Assembly: GCA_001632435.1 (NCBI GenBank)
Contig: KV423930.1
Location: 55,170 to 119,169, forward strand
DNA: 64,000 nt
From: Calocera cornea HHB12733
Lineage: Eukaryota > Basidiomycota > Dacrymycetes > Dacrymycetales > Dacrymycetaceae
Direction: 5' to 3'
The position numbers and the translations under genes are program-made. The number at the start of each line of letters is the position of its first letter. The first letter of the stretch is position 1. The notes beneath the pieces were generated by a model that had not been told where the DNA came from, ran no database searches, and worked only from the letters and a program-made list of their open reading frames with translations. Shown here piece after piece: positions 37,338-49,673 of the stretch.

Positions 37338-38395
37338 CAACAGCACAGCTGCAGCAACTGATGAATGGGCGCCCTGGGCAGAACATGAACCAGCCCACCG
37401 ATGCCCAACGGTTGGCTTTCATGCGGGCGCAGCACATGTTGCAGCAACAGCAGCATCGGCAGCAGCAGCAGCAGCAGGCGCAGGGGCAAGGGCAAGGTCC
37501 AAATCAAGGCCAGATGCAGCAGATCCCGCAACCTGGGCAACCCCAGGCAGTTCCTCATCAGACACCACAGCAGCAGCCTCAGATGCAGCAGGCCATCCAA
37601 CGGACGCCCATGCAGCCGCAGGTTCAGCCCCACCAAATGCAGCAACAGCAGCAACAGCCACAAATGCAGCAGCAACAGCAGCCTCAGACCCGTATGCAGA
37701 TCAACCCGGCTCAATACGCTCAGCTACAGGCGATCATCCGTTCCGAAGCGCCGCCTCCTGGCATGGATCTCGCAAGATGGCAGCAGCAGCGGCAGCTCGC
37801 GCAGCATACCCTGTTGCAGTTGCGGCAGAACCAGCTACAAGCGGCGAGCGCGATGCAGAATCAAAACCAGAATCAGAATCAGAATCAGAACGGCATGCAG
37901 GGCGTGCAGGGTGGGATGAACAACGGCATAGGCGGCAACATGGGCGGGATGAACAACGCCGCGATGAACGCAATTCAGCAGGGGCTGATGCTGAGCAACA
38001 ACGGCGGCGGGCAGCAGAACGGCATGGGTGGCGGGATGTCGATCAACGCTGCGATGCAGAACATGTTCAACCAGCCGCCTCTTCAGCAGCAGCAGAACGC
38101 GGGCGGCATGGCCGGGTTCAACGCGCAGCAGATGCAGCAGGCGCAGCAGATGCAGCAGAACATGAACGGGATGGGCATGTCCGGGTTGAACATGGCCAAC
38201 CTCGGCATGGGCAACATGCAGCAACAGCAGCAGCCGGGCGGGTTCAACCCGCAGGCGAACCAGCAGGGGCAGATGATGCCGATGAATCTTGGATTCGGGA
38301 TGCAGCAGCAGCAGCAGGGGCAGGGGCCGCAGGGCAACATGAGCTTGGATCTGCTCCAGGCGCTGATACGGAACAACAAGGAGGGGACGATGTAG
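33866..38395 (+). CDS. Gln-rich VWA-type protein, Mediator 25-like
   Basis: Exons 33866-33997, 34060-34269, 34326-34568, 34621-34771, 34817-36806 and 36859-38395 give 1420 residues. The first 230 residues look like a divergent von Willebrand A domain of the Med25 type: a hydrophobic strand VAVVVVLDRY, then QIRMASVTYDTTQTNDML, AMVEGIVAGMELLEMQAKEP, IRYLVVLSALLP, and a last strand PNFQVLLAGFDT. A disordered Pro/Ala/Gln-rich stretch (about 240-860) follows. A second ordered domain lies at about 880-1010 (VVFSWKSDASPQDMMVCCGL, RMAYVPLPMNGRQDTGLVLI). The rest is a Gln/Asn/Met-rich tail. The layout fits Mediator subunit 25, a nuclear coactivator, but the match is by pattern, so other VWA-Gln proteins remain possible. 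Confidence 0.6.
37280..37336 (+). repeat. CAG microsatellite coding polyglutamine
   Basis: Seven CAG codons at 37280-37300 and ten at 37307-37336, separated by Pro-Val codons. Shorter CAG/CAA runs follow to about 37690, and a five-fold AAT-CAG (Asn-Gln) run lies near 37860-37890. All are in the frame of the Mediator-like gene. Confidence 0.85.
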
Positions 38396-39049
38396 ACTGG
38401 CGTGCGGCGGTTTCTTATTTCTTCTTGCCCTCCCTTTCTGCATTTCTACATTTCCACATTTCTACATTTTTCCACTTCTCCATCTCATCACATGCAAGGT
38501 ATCTTAGCTCTGAGGAGAGCATAGCTGTAATCACTAATCAAGCTTGGATGTACATTTGCCTAGTTAGCGTAGCCTGGACGGCTGCTCAGGGAATACTTAT
38601 ACCGTGTTGTACCTGACTGATTAGGTTGCCCGTCGGAGTAGCATATGCAGCAAGGGTCCATTCATGTCGGCAGCCTAGACCAGGGGATGGACCAGGGGAC
38701 GAGGACCCTTCCGGCTTCCCTCTGCCGTCGGAGTGCGAAATTTTACTTGTGCGGAGGCGCGCGTAAAATTGACTCGCAGCGCGCGTGTCGGGAGGACAGC
38801 CCTCCTCTGCTCCTCCCAAAGAGGAAGACCGTGACGGACCAGCGCGACTGCCCACAAGTAGTCTGTCCTGTTTCTTCAATCTAACAACTCCACCTCTCGC
38901 CTTTCCTTCCTCTCATCCTCTCCGCTCCTCTCCACCGGACCCGCCTCGCTCCACGGCACCGCCCCAAAAGAGCCTAGCTCACACCCCACGCGTCCGCCTC
39001 ACGACCGCCTCACGACAGAAAGCGAGTAGAACACGAAAAGCAACGAACG
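38396..39049. other. URA2 upstream region with an ACGCGT site
   Basis: No gene is supported in these 650 bases. ACGCGT, the MluI cell-cycle box bound by fungal MBF factors, is at 38988-38993, 57 bases before the URA2 start. A perfect 8-base inverted repeat AATTTTAC/GTAAAATT lies at 38739-38746 and 38763-38770. The last 150 bases are C/T-rich. One ACGCGT can occur by chance in GC-rich DNA. Confidence 0.4.
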
Positions 39050-42000
39050 ATGGACCCCCAGGCCGCACACAACCCGGCATCGCGCGACACCAAGCACACC
39101 CCGGCCGCGAACGGCGCCTCCCGCCAGGCACCGACGTTCACCATTTCCACCAGCCTCGCCGGGCCGCGCGGCATCCCCATCCCTAGCTCGGGGCTCAGCG
39201 TCAGCTCCGGCTCGCCAGAGTTCGACCTCGACGGCACGGTCGCGGACCTGACCCCGCCTGCTGGGGGACCGGCCCAAGCAACGAACGGCACGCTCAGCGT
39301 GCGCTCGCCCCTCGTCCCGCTGACGCCAGCACCGCCAGTCACCGTGCTCCCCTCTGCGCTCACGGCGACCGGGTTCGGCAATGGCGACGCGGTGCTCGAG
39401 CTTGCGGACGGGACCGCGTACGAGGGGATCAGCTTCGGCGCGCCGGGGAAGAGCGTCGCGGGCGAGTGTGTGTTCCAGACCGGTGAGCCGCCCTGCCTGC
39501 CCTCTGCCGTCTTCCGGACGTGCCGCTGAAGCACCGCGCGCGCAGGGATGGTCGGGTACACCGAGAGCTTGACGGACCCGTCGTATGAGGGGCAGATCCT
39601 CGTGCTCACCTACCCCTTGGTGGGGAACTACGGTGTCCCCGAGCGCAAGGCGACCCCGCTCGGCGAGCTCCCGCCCGAGTTCGAGTCCTCAAGAATCCAC
39701 ATCGCCGGCCTGGTCGTGGCGTACTACTCGGAGGACTTCTCGCACTTCCTCGCGCGCTCCTCCCTCGGCGCGTGGCTCAAGGAGAACGGCGTGCCAGCCG
39801 TGTACGGAATCGACACGCGCGCGCTGACGAAGCGGATCCGCGAGAAGGGCAGCATGCTCGGAAAGCTGCTCGCACGCAAGCCTGGCGCGCCGGACCGCCT
39901 CAGCATGCCCTACGGCTCGCAGGCCGTGGGTCCCGTGACTCCTGGGTCGAGGGCACCCAGCAGGACGGGGAGCCCGACGAGCATCGGCGCGTGGAAGGAA
40001 GACTACGAGGACGTCCCGTTCAATGACCCCAACGCGCTCAACCTCGTCCAGATGGTGTCGATTTCCCAACCGAGGCTGTATACCCCCAAGGACGTGTCGC
40101 GCGTCGAGCCGCTCATGCATCCTTCCGGCCGCCCACTGAGGGTCGTCGCTGTCGACGTGGGCATGAAGTACAACCAGATCCGCTGCTTCACCAGCCGCGG
40201 AATCGAGCTCAAGGTCGTTCCCTGGGATTACGACTTCCTCGCGTTTTCAGAGGAGGCGTATGATGGGCTGTTCATCTCGAACGGCCCCGGTGACCCCACG
40301 ATGGTGTCTGTGACCATCGAGCGCCTGCGCAAGGCTCTCTCCCAGACGGGCAGCAACATGAAGCCGTTATTTGGTATCTGTCTCGGCCATCAGCTGCTCG
40401 CGCTCGCTACCGGCGCCCACACCAAGAAGATGAAGTACGGCAACCGCGGGCACAACATCCCGTGCACGGACGCGCAGTCCGGCCGGTGCTACATCACGAG
40501 CCAGAACCACGGATTCGAGGTCGACACGCGCTCGCTGCCGGACGGCTGGACGGAGCTCTTCCAGAACGCCAACGACGGGAGCAACGAGGGCATATACCAC
40601 ACCGAGAAGCCGTTCTTCTCTGTCCAGTTCCATCCAGAGTCTACGCCGGGCCCGAGGGACACCGAGTTCCTGTTCGATGTCTTCATTGGCAAGGTCGTCG
40701 ACTATGCCACCCAGCAGCCGCCCAGCGCCGTCCTCATGCCTGGCGGCTCCAGGACCGAGAACGAGCACCTCGTGCCCCGCGCAACTGTGAGGAAGGTGCT
40801 CATCCTCGGCTCTGGTGGGCTGTCCATCGGCCAGGCGGGCGAGTTCGACTACTCCGGCTCGCAGGCGCTCAAGGCACTCAAGGAGGAGAACATCTACACG
40901 ATCCTCCTCAACCCGAACATCGCCACCATCGCGACGAGCAAGGGCATGGCGGACAAGGTCTACTACCTGCCCGTCACGAGCGAGTTTGTCAGGAAGGTCA
41001 TCAACTACGAGCGGCCGGACGGCATATACGTCACTTTTGGCGGGCAGACCGCGCTCAACGTCGGCATCCAGCTCAAGGACGAGTTCGCCAAGCTCGGCGT
41101 GCAGGTCCTCGGCACTCCCATCGACACCATCATCATGACGGAGGACCGCGAGCTCTTTGCGCGCAGCATGGAGCAGATCGGCGAGCGCTGCGCCCAGTCC
41201 GCGAGCGCGACCACCACCCAGGACGCCGTTGTCGCCGCGGGGGTCATTGGCTACCCCGTCATTGTGCGCGCTGCGTTTGCGCTCGGCGGACTCGGCTCGG
41301 GCTTTGCGAAAAACGAGCAGGAGCTCACGGCCCTCTGCAACAAGGCGTTCGCCACGAGCCCGCAGGTGCTCGTCGAGAAGAGCATGAAGGGGTGGAAGGA
41401 GATCGAGTATGAGGTCGTGCGTGACTGCAGGGACAACTGTATCACCGTTTGTAACATGGAGGTGAGCAAAGCGATCTCGAATCAAATGAAGAGGATGCTA
41501 ATAAAATCAGAACTTCGACCCGCTTGGCATCCACACGGGAGACTCCATCGTCGTTGCGCCGTCTCAGACGCTGTCCGATACCGAGTACAACATGCTCCGT
41601 ACGACGGCTGTCAACGTCATTCGGCATCTCGGTGTCGTGGGCGAGTGCAACATCCAGTATGCGTTGAACCCCTTCTCCAAGGAGTACTGCATTATCGAGG
41701 TCAATGGTGCGTATATGCAGCATAGAATAGATCCTCCTTTTTATAACGCTCTGAACAGCTCGTTTGAGTCGTTCCTCCGCTCTTGCTTCCAAGGCCACTG
41801 GCTACCCTCTCGCCTTCATCGCCGCCAAGCTCGGTCTGGGCATCCCCTTGAACGAGATCAAGAACTCTGTGACGAAGGTCACCTGCGCATGCTTCGAGCC
41901 ATCGCTCGACTATGTCGTCGTCAAGTTCCCTCGCTGGGACTTGAAGAAGTTCACGCGGGTTAGCAAGCTGCTCAACTCGAGCATGAAGAGTGTGGGCGAG

Positions 42001-45000
42001 GTCATGAGCATTGGAAGGACGTTTGAGGAGACGATTCAGAAGGCGATAAGAGCGATGGATGATTCATGCAACGGGTTCGAGCCGGTACGTCCAGTTGACA
42101 CCTCCGGTGATGCATCATCTAATGAGACCTCGTAGATCAAGTGGGATGGCGCAGACAGCAAGGAGAAGCTCCATGCTATTCTGGACGATGAGCTGTCCAA
42201 CCCTACGGATAAGCGCATGTTTGCCATCGCAACCGCGTTCAGCGAGGGCTATACAGTCGACAGGATCTGGGAGCTGACGAACATCGACAAGTGGTTCCTG
42301 CGCAAGCTGGAATCGGTCTACGGCATGTCCCAACTTCTGTCGTAAGTTTCTGCACTTTGTGTCGGTGAGCAGTTACTGAGCGCTCTTTGCAGTGAATACA
42401 CCGCCTCCTCTATCTCCCCGGGTATGCTTCGTCAAGCCAAGCGGATGGGCTTCTGCGATACTCAGCTTGCCTCTTACCTCGGCTCGAACGAGCTCGCCGT
42501 GCGCCGCATCAGGCAAGAGTACGGTATTTCGCCGTTCGTGAAGCAGATCGATACCGTCGCTGCAGAGTTCCCCGCATACACGAACTACCTCTATACGACA
42601 TATAATGCCGTGGAGCACGACGTGTCGTTTGGGGATCGCGGTATCATCGTGCTCGGCTCCGGCGTATATCGTATCGGCTCGTCCGTCGAGTTCGACTGGT
42701 GCGCCGTGCGCGCCATTCGAACTCTTCGCGATCAGGGCTACAAGACCGTCATGATCAACTATAACCCTGAGACGGTTAGTACCGACTACGATGAGGCAGA
42801 TCGCCTGTACTTCGAGAACATCAGCCTCGAAACTGTTCTGGATATCTACGATGTCGAGCACTCCTCGGGTGTCATCCTGTCTATGGGCGGTCAGACCCCA
42901 AACAACATTGCGTTGCCTCTGTATCGTCAGAACGTCACCATCCTGGGTACTTCACCCGAGATGATTGACACTGCCGAGAACAGGTTCAAGTTCTCTCGTC
43001 TGCTTGACAAGATTGGCGTCGATCAGCCATTGTGGAAGGAGCTGACGAGCCTCCAAGAGGCGCACGAATTCTGCGCCAAGGTCAACTATCCTGTGCTTGT
43101 TCGACCCTCGTACGTGCTTTCGGGAGCAGCGATGAACGTGGTGTACTCTGCCGACGACCTGTCCAACTTCCTTGGGCAGGCTGCTGAGGTCTCGCGGGAA
43201 TATCCTGTTGTCATATCGAAGTATATCGAAGAAGCAAAGGAAATCGAGATGGATGCCATCGCCAAGGACGGTAAGCTGGTTATGCACTACATATCTGAAC
43301 ACATCGAGAATGCCGGTGTTCACTCCGGTGACGCTACACTGGTCCTGCCGCCACAAGACTTGGATCCAGAGACTGTCCGCCGGATTGAAGATGCAACTCA
43401 GAAGATCGGCAATGCATTGAACGTGACTGGGCCATTCAACATCCAGTTCATCGCTAAGAATAACGAGATCAAGGTCATCGAGTGCAATCTCCGTGCAGCT
43501 CGCTCGTTCCCCTTCGTGAGCAAAGTCACTGGCATTGATGCGGTCGAGATGGCCACCAAGGTCATGCTGGGCATTTCGGTTCAGTCGTATCCCGACCTGG
43601 ACCTCCCTCCCGATTATGTCGGTGTGAAGGCGCCCCAGTTCAGCTTCAGCCGCTTGGCGGGTGCCGATCCTGTGTTGGGTGTCGAGATGGCGTCGACTGG
43701 TGAAGTTGCATGCTTCGGTGAGAACAAGTGGGAAGCATACCTGAAAGCTTTCCTCGCAACTGGCAACGTGAAGCCGAAGAGCAATATTCTGATCTCGATC
43801 GGAGGATACAAGGAGAAGCTTGAAATGCTGCCATCTATGCAGAAGCTTCACCGCGCTGGTTACAACCTCTTCGCAACTGCAGGCACCGCTGATTTCTTCA
43901 CTGAACATCATGTTCCTTGCAAGTATCTCGAGGCGCTCCCGGCTAACGAAACGGACAAGCAGAAGTTGGAATACTCCCTTACCCACCATTTGTCCAACCG
44001 TCTGATCGACCTCTACATCAACCTCCCATCAAGGAACAAATACCGTCGCCCTGAAGGCTACAGCAGTCGAGGTTACGTGACTCGTCGCATGGCCGTTGAC
44101 TTCGCCATCCCGATCATCACCAATGTGAAGGTTGCGAAGCTTCTCATTGAAGCAGTGATTCGCAAGTTGCCACTGAATGTATCACCAGTGGATTTCAAGA
44201 CTTCGCATACGACGTTCACCTTCCCTGGCCTCATCAACGTTAATGCGTATGTGCCTGACCTCCTGCACCAAGATCTCGACTCGCTTCTCCAAGCAACCAG
44301 AGCGTCCATCAGCGCTGGTTTCACCACCATGCACATCATCTCCGACGGAGGAATCAAGGACGGACCTGCCCTCGAGCTGGCTCAGCGCCAAGTGTCTGGC
44401 AAGACGTACAGTGATTACGCGCTGTCGGTTGTCGCTACGGCGGAGAATGTGCAGTCGGATGATATCAAGATCGCTGCCAAATCGTTGTGTATCCCCAGCA
44501 CCGGCAACATCTCCGTTACTGCCGCGCACTTTACCACGTGGCCCGCTGATAAGCCGATCGTCACCGATGCCACTACGAATGAGCTGGCGTCTATCTTGCT
44601 GCTTGCCAGCCTCAACAACAGAAGTGTCCATGTCACGAACGTTCGTACTAAGGAAGATATCCTTCTGATCGCATTGAGCAAGGGCAAAGATCTCAAAGTG
44701 ACTTGCGACGTGGCGGTCTATTCTCTGTTCTTCACGCGAGACAAATATCTTCACGCACCTTGCTTACCGACTATCGCCGATCAGCAAGCACTCTGGGAGA
44801 ATCTTGCCTGCATCGACGTGTTCTCCACCGGCCCTATCCCTTACCGGTTGGCGAAGGCTCTCGGCCATCATCACTCGCCGTGGTCTGGCTTCGAGGAAAC
44901 AATGCCCCTTCTGATGTCTGCCGTCATCGACGGAAGGCTGACTCTGGAAGACATCAAGGTCAGGTTGCATGACAATCCTCTGAGGATCTTCGATGTTCCC

Positions 45001-46477
45001 GAGCAAACCTCGACGCATGTTGAGGTTGTAGTAGACCGCGATGCCGTCTTCACGGCCCGCCAGAACCACTGGTCGCCTTTGGAGGGCCGCATGTTACCGG
45101 GCAACGTGCATCGCGTTGTCATGCACGGTCAGACTGCTTACTTGGACGGCATCGTTGCCTCGTCCCCTCTGGGTCGCGACGTATCCGGTATAATTTCGCC
45201 GAAGCGTCATGCGGTGGATCGACCTCGCCGTGCGTCGGTTGTCACTGCTATAAAGCCCCAGATCCAGGAAGTGCCACCGTCACCCACTATGAGCAACGGG
45301 TCGTTCAAGTCGCCCCAGCTGCGCGCTTCCGATGGTGGCTCAGTCCCTACCATGTCAGCGTTGATTGGACCTGCCACTACCGCCAGTCCCGCCAGCATGG
45401 CCAGCACCGCACCCCGTGGCCCGCCTCGCCCCTTCGCTGGGTTCACCGGCCATCCTGCTTTCAGTCGCCGTCATATTCTCTCCGTGGGCCAGTTCTCCCA
45501 TCAGGATGTGCACGATCTGTTCAATATTGCGCATGAGATGCGTCTGCAAGTGGAGCGAAACGGCAGCATAGACATCTTACGCGGTCGCGTCCTGTGCACG
45601 CTCTTCTATGAACCTTCCACAAGGACATCCTCGTCCTTCGAAGCAGCCATGAAGAGGTTGGGGGGTGAGGTTGTTCAAGTGCCCACAGATCGATCTTCGG
45701 TAGTCAAGGGAGAGACACTGCCTGACACAATTCGCACTCTGGCGTGCTACACCGATGCTATTGTGATCCGCCACCCTGCTGTTGGCAGCGCTCAGCAAGC
45801 TGCAAAGTACTCACCTGTTCCAATCATCAACGCCGGTGATGGTATAGGAGAACACCCTACTCAGGCTTTGCTCGATGTCTACACGATCCGTTCAGAACTT
45901 GGCACAGTCAACGGAAAGGTCGTCACGATGATGGGAGATCTCAAGAATGGAAGGACTGTGCACAGTCTTGTTAAGCTGCTATCCTACTACCAGGTTAAGC
46001 TCAACTTCGTGTCGCCACCCTCGCTTGGTATGCCATCGTCCGTCAAGAGTGAGGCTCGCAAGGCCGGCATACCATATGCCGAGTATAGCTCTCTGGACGA
46101 GGTTCTTTCCCAGACGGATGTCCTCTATGTCACTCGTGTCCAGCAGGAGCGCTTTACGAACCAGGCTGATTACGATGCCGTGAAGGACGCGTATGTAGTC
46201 AACCATGCGGTCCTGACGCGTGCAAAGCCGGAAATGATTGTCATGCATCCTCTTCCCCGTGTTAGCGGTAAGTCTTGTGGCCGTCCATAACTCGACTTGT
46301 CACTGATCCACTGTCTCAGAAATCGATCCTGAGGTCGACTTCGACTCGAGGAGGGCTGTCTACTTCCGGCAGATGAGATACGGCCTCTTTGTACGTCCTT
46401 ATCCTGGTCGTTTTGAGATTTGTATTGACTCTCTCATGCAGATCCGTATGGCCCTGCTCGCAAGCGTCATGGCGTAG
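39050..46477 (+). CDS. URA2: CPSase II / ATCase multifunctional protein
   Basis: Catalyses the first two steps of pyrimidine synthesis. Exons 39050-39482, 39546-41461, 41511-41706, 41759-42084, 42136-42341, 42393-46267, 46320-46390 and 46442-46477 give 2352 residues. Order: a disordered leader (1-115); glutaminase with the nucleophile motif [10 protein letters not shown] near 420 and FHPEST near 506; first CPSase half from about 560 ([20 protein letters not shown]); second half from about 1100 ([20 protein letters not shown]); an allosteric region; a dihydroorotase-like domain near 1630-1990; a linker; and ATCase from about 2050 with [13 protein letters not shown] and HPLPRV. In the DHOase-like part the metal site is [13 protein letters not shown] instead of an HxHxR motif, so that activity is lost, as in yeast Ura2. 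Confidence 0.97.
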
Positions 46478-47333
46478 AGCTCATTACCTCTCACGATGAT
46501 ACCCATGTTTCATTCTCCTGCATCTTTCACTCAGAAACAAACCAAAAAGAAATTCCGCAAACAAACACTCCTCGCATCTTAACTGTACACCCAGCCCTAC
46601 GCATTTCGGATCATTTTGCTTACGTAGATGACGACACGTCCCAAAATGTGGAAGATCATCCTTCCATACTCAGACTTTACCTGTTTCTAGAATAATTATG
46701 AAAGAATTGGTTACACGTGTAGCTTTAGCCGGAGGTCCGTCATTTGGGAAGGTCATTGTTGTATTGTATGGTGTATTGAGTAATATTTATATCTACTGTT
46801 ATCTGTTATGTAATGCAATATTCTGTATTGTCATGCGTCGGTTCATTAATGATGTTAAGCATAAGTCGGTGCCTTCACCTAGAGATGGCTGTCACGAGAC
46901 CTTAATGGCACATTAATAAGGCGCGGGCCCGACGCTTCTCCGTTCCGAAGACCCCCGCCCGGCGATTGCCGGGCGATGCTGTCTTGTGGAGTTTAGTGGC
47001 GGTGCAACATGTGATGGCGCCGCATGTTCGCGGCGATCCGTGGGCTGGCATTCCTCACATTCCCAGTCCACATTTCAGCAGTCTCTCTTGCTCTGCTATA
47101 TTACGCTCCTGGCTTGCTATCACTATCTATCTGGAAGAAGGTTACTGTTACCGTTCCCTTAGGCCAACTATTCGATCATCATTTGCTCTGTGGGGCAGGG
47201 AAAGGGTCACGTGAGGCGGCGCGTACCGCGATCCCGCCGCGACCTGGACTTAATTTATTAGGCACCTCCTCTGAACGCAGACTACTTTTTGGATAACAGC
47301 ACATTTGGCTCTCCCGTGCGAGACTAGGACCCA
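46478..47333. other. AT-rich intergenic region
   Basis: About 855 bases, AT-rich at 46660-46920 and GC-rich after. No gene is supported. An 8-bp hairpin CGCCCGGC-GATT-GCCGGGCG lies at 46956-46975. The region probably contains the URA2 3' end and the promoter of the CAX-like gene. Confidence 0.45.
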
Positions 47334-49431
47334 ATGTCGTACCCCGACCGATACTGGCGCCCTGCGTCGAACATGGCCCCGTCCGAATTCTACCCTGACG
47401 CGCCGCTCCCCGGTCCCCCGCCGGTGCCCCCAAAACCGCCCCCGCATCAGCACTCCAATGTCGCATGGAGACCACCATCCAGAACATTTCAGGAGGAAGC
47501 ATCGATTGCTGAACGGGCGTATGTTGCCCCTGCCCCGCCCCACGCCAAGGAAAGTCATACAATGAACGTTGCCCGGAGAGGGTATCCATATCCGGGAGGC
47601 AGATACCTTACTCCACGAGAAGATATGGCCTACGCTCAAGGTCTTCCTCCAGCTGGACCCGGAGGCCCTCCAGTACCAGGAAAGGAGACATTTGTGGAGA
47701 GCACCCACGCTGCTGCTGCATGGCGACGGACACAGGCCGACATGAGGGAGGAAGGCCCGGGAAGCGGATTACGATATCTAGTCCTACGGACTTGGCTCAA
47801 TGCCCTATTACTGGTCGTCCCCGTCGCTTGGTTAGGGCATTTTCTTGGATGGAGTGATAGAATTGTGTTTGCTTGTACGATCTCATACTTCGGGGGCTGC
47901 ATCTTGAAACTAACACCAAAGCAGTGTGTTTTGTGGCAATTGTGCCACTACAGATCGTATTGGACTTCTTGGGAGCTCAGATGACACTACATTGGGGAAG
48001 AGTGAGTTCGAGTAGTGTCCATTTATCTCTTATCTAACGAAATGATTGAAGTCAATAGGTGGTCTAATAGCAGTGACAATCGGCAAGTGAGTGTGTGTCT
48101 TCTCGGCTCGGGTGCTTTAACTGATCTGCCTTCCAACAGCGGAGCCCCGGCATCTCTTGCGGTCATCCTCTTGCTTCGATGCGAACTCCGCTTGCTACAA
48201 TCAGTGGTTGCAGGGATTCTTATACTGCAACTCCTGATTGTGCCCGGATTCGCCATGCTATCATCCCAAGCGGGAGGGTCCCCCGCGCGACTCAACTACG
48301 CTCTTATCTCGCTTGGGTATGTCTTCATGTTGATTTGCTCCATTGAAATATCTGAAGGCAGTCACAGTGTTCTGGCGCTCCTTATTCTTGTGGCCTTCTA
48401 CGGCGCCACGTTTGGAACAACACTCCCGGCCACGGCCACCGAGATTGTGCTTGTCCAGGCACAGATCCTACAAATCAGCCGAGGAATGGCCATCATACTC
48501 ATTGTGGTCTACTTCGGCTCAAGACTGATTTTGCCGTGGATCGTAAATGAAGACGTGACGTATGCGGCTGCGGAAGGAGAGACCCGGGAGATATACGAGG
48601 AAGAAGAGGCCATTGTCCCGACGTGGCTCTGCCTGTTCTTGATTGCCATATTCCTTGGAATCCTGATTGTGACCGTGCTATGGGTGCGTCGAACAGGAAG
48701 TTTTCATCACCGGCTACTTAACTGCAGAGATGCAGCTGGTTGACAGTTTTGGGTTTATAGCGACCGAGCCCTTCACAGAAGAGTCAGCGGATCTCATCAT
48801 CATCTATATGGCTCCACGGCTGACCGACCTTGTAGATGGTTCGGCTTGATTCTTCTTCCATTTCTTACCTTTGGCTCGGACGTCCTGGTGGGATTGTCCT
48901 TCATCTTCCAGCGGGCAGTTGTAAGTATCCTGCTTGAGTGTGGCTCTCCTCTGCTTATTTGTTGGCAGTTACCTCAGACGGAGCCACTTGCACCTCGACC
49001 AAGTGGCTTGGCGATGGACCTCTCTATTCGTGCGTCACAGAGCGCCCGTGTGCAGATCGACCGCTAACGTTTTCGCAGAATTCGCCCTCTTCTGGTTACC
49101 TTTGGTTGTTCTTGTTGGCTGGGGCCTCTCCAAGCCGTTGTCTCTCCTGTTTGGTATGGTTGTCTAATTGCATCAATTGTCGGTTATCTCACCTCTGCAT
49201 AGATCTGTACGAGGTCGTCATCCTCGTAGGCGTTATGTATCTCACGAACAACTCGTCGTTGGACGGCTGGGCAACGCCTGCCGAAGGACTGCTGTTGGTG
49301 GCGGCATATGTCATGATTGTAAGCACGTCTCTCTGACAATACGTGCGTTCTAAAGAGATGAACAGGCGTTATGTACCTGGTTCTATGTTGGTCAAGCCGC
49401 GGTAGCGACCCTTGTCGCGTGCGTTGCCTGA
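47334..49431 (+). CDS. Divergent CAX-family cation/proton exchanger
   Basis: Exons 47334-47874, 47925-48001, 48052-48086, 48140-48316, 48368-48683, 48736-48782, 48836-48920, 48969-49029, 49079-49153, 49203-49318 and 49366-49431 give 531 residues. After a Pro-rich cytosolic tail of about 140 residues the membrane core follows the Vcx1/CAX pattern: RTWLNALLLVVPVAWLGHFL, FVAIVPLQIVLDFLGAQMTL, GGLIAVTIGNGAPASLAVIL, then FGLILLPFLTFGSDVLVGLS, FALFWLPLVVLVGWGLSKPL and LYEVVILVGVMYL. It probably sits in the vacuole or another internal membrane. Both family repeats that should carry the acidic GNA-E motif are altered, so calcium transport is uncertain. The splice into the exon at 48969 is the weakest. 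Confidence 0.7.
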
Positions 49432-49673
49432 ATGTCTGTCATTTACGGACACTCTCCTATTCTTGGAACGATCTAGAGACTACATATTGAGCTCAGTTAT
49501 TGTACCGTTATCGCGTCACAAAGACCGTTTGGTTAGAGAAATTTGGAAATATCACATGTTCTTATAGCCTCAACTACAGCCCTGTGCTCAACTCGACGGG
49601 GGCACTGACACAGTTCATACCGAATCCTCGTTTGGCCGTCAGCTGATCCGAGCCAAGCAACACTGCCATCGTT

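Noticed and set aside
40367..41485. Minus-strand frame of 372 codons inside URA2
   Set aside because: GC-rich antisense shadow; URA2 is unambiguous.
46956..46975. 8-bp hairpin CGCCCGGC-GATT-GCCGGGCG
   Set aside because: Real but short and GC-only; expected by chance in a GC-rich 64 kb window.
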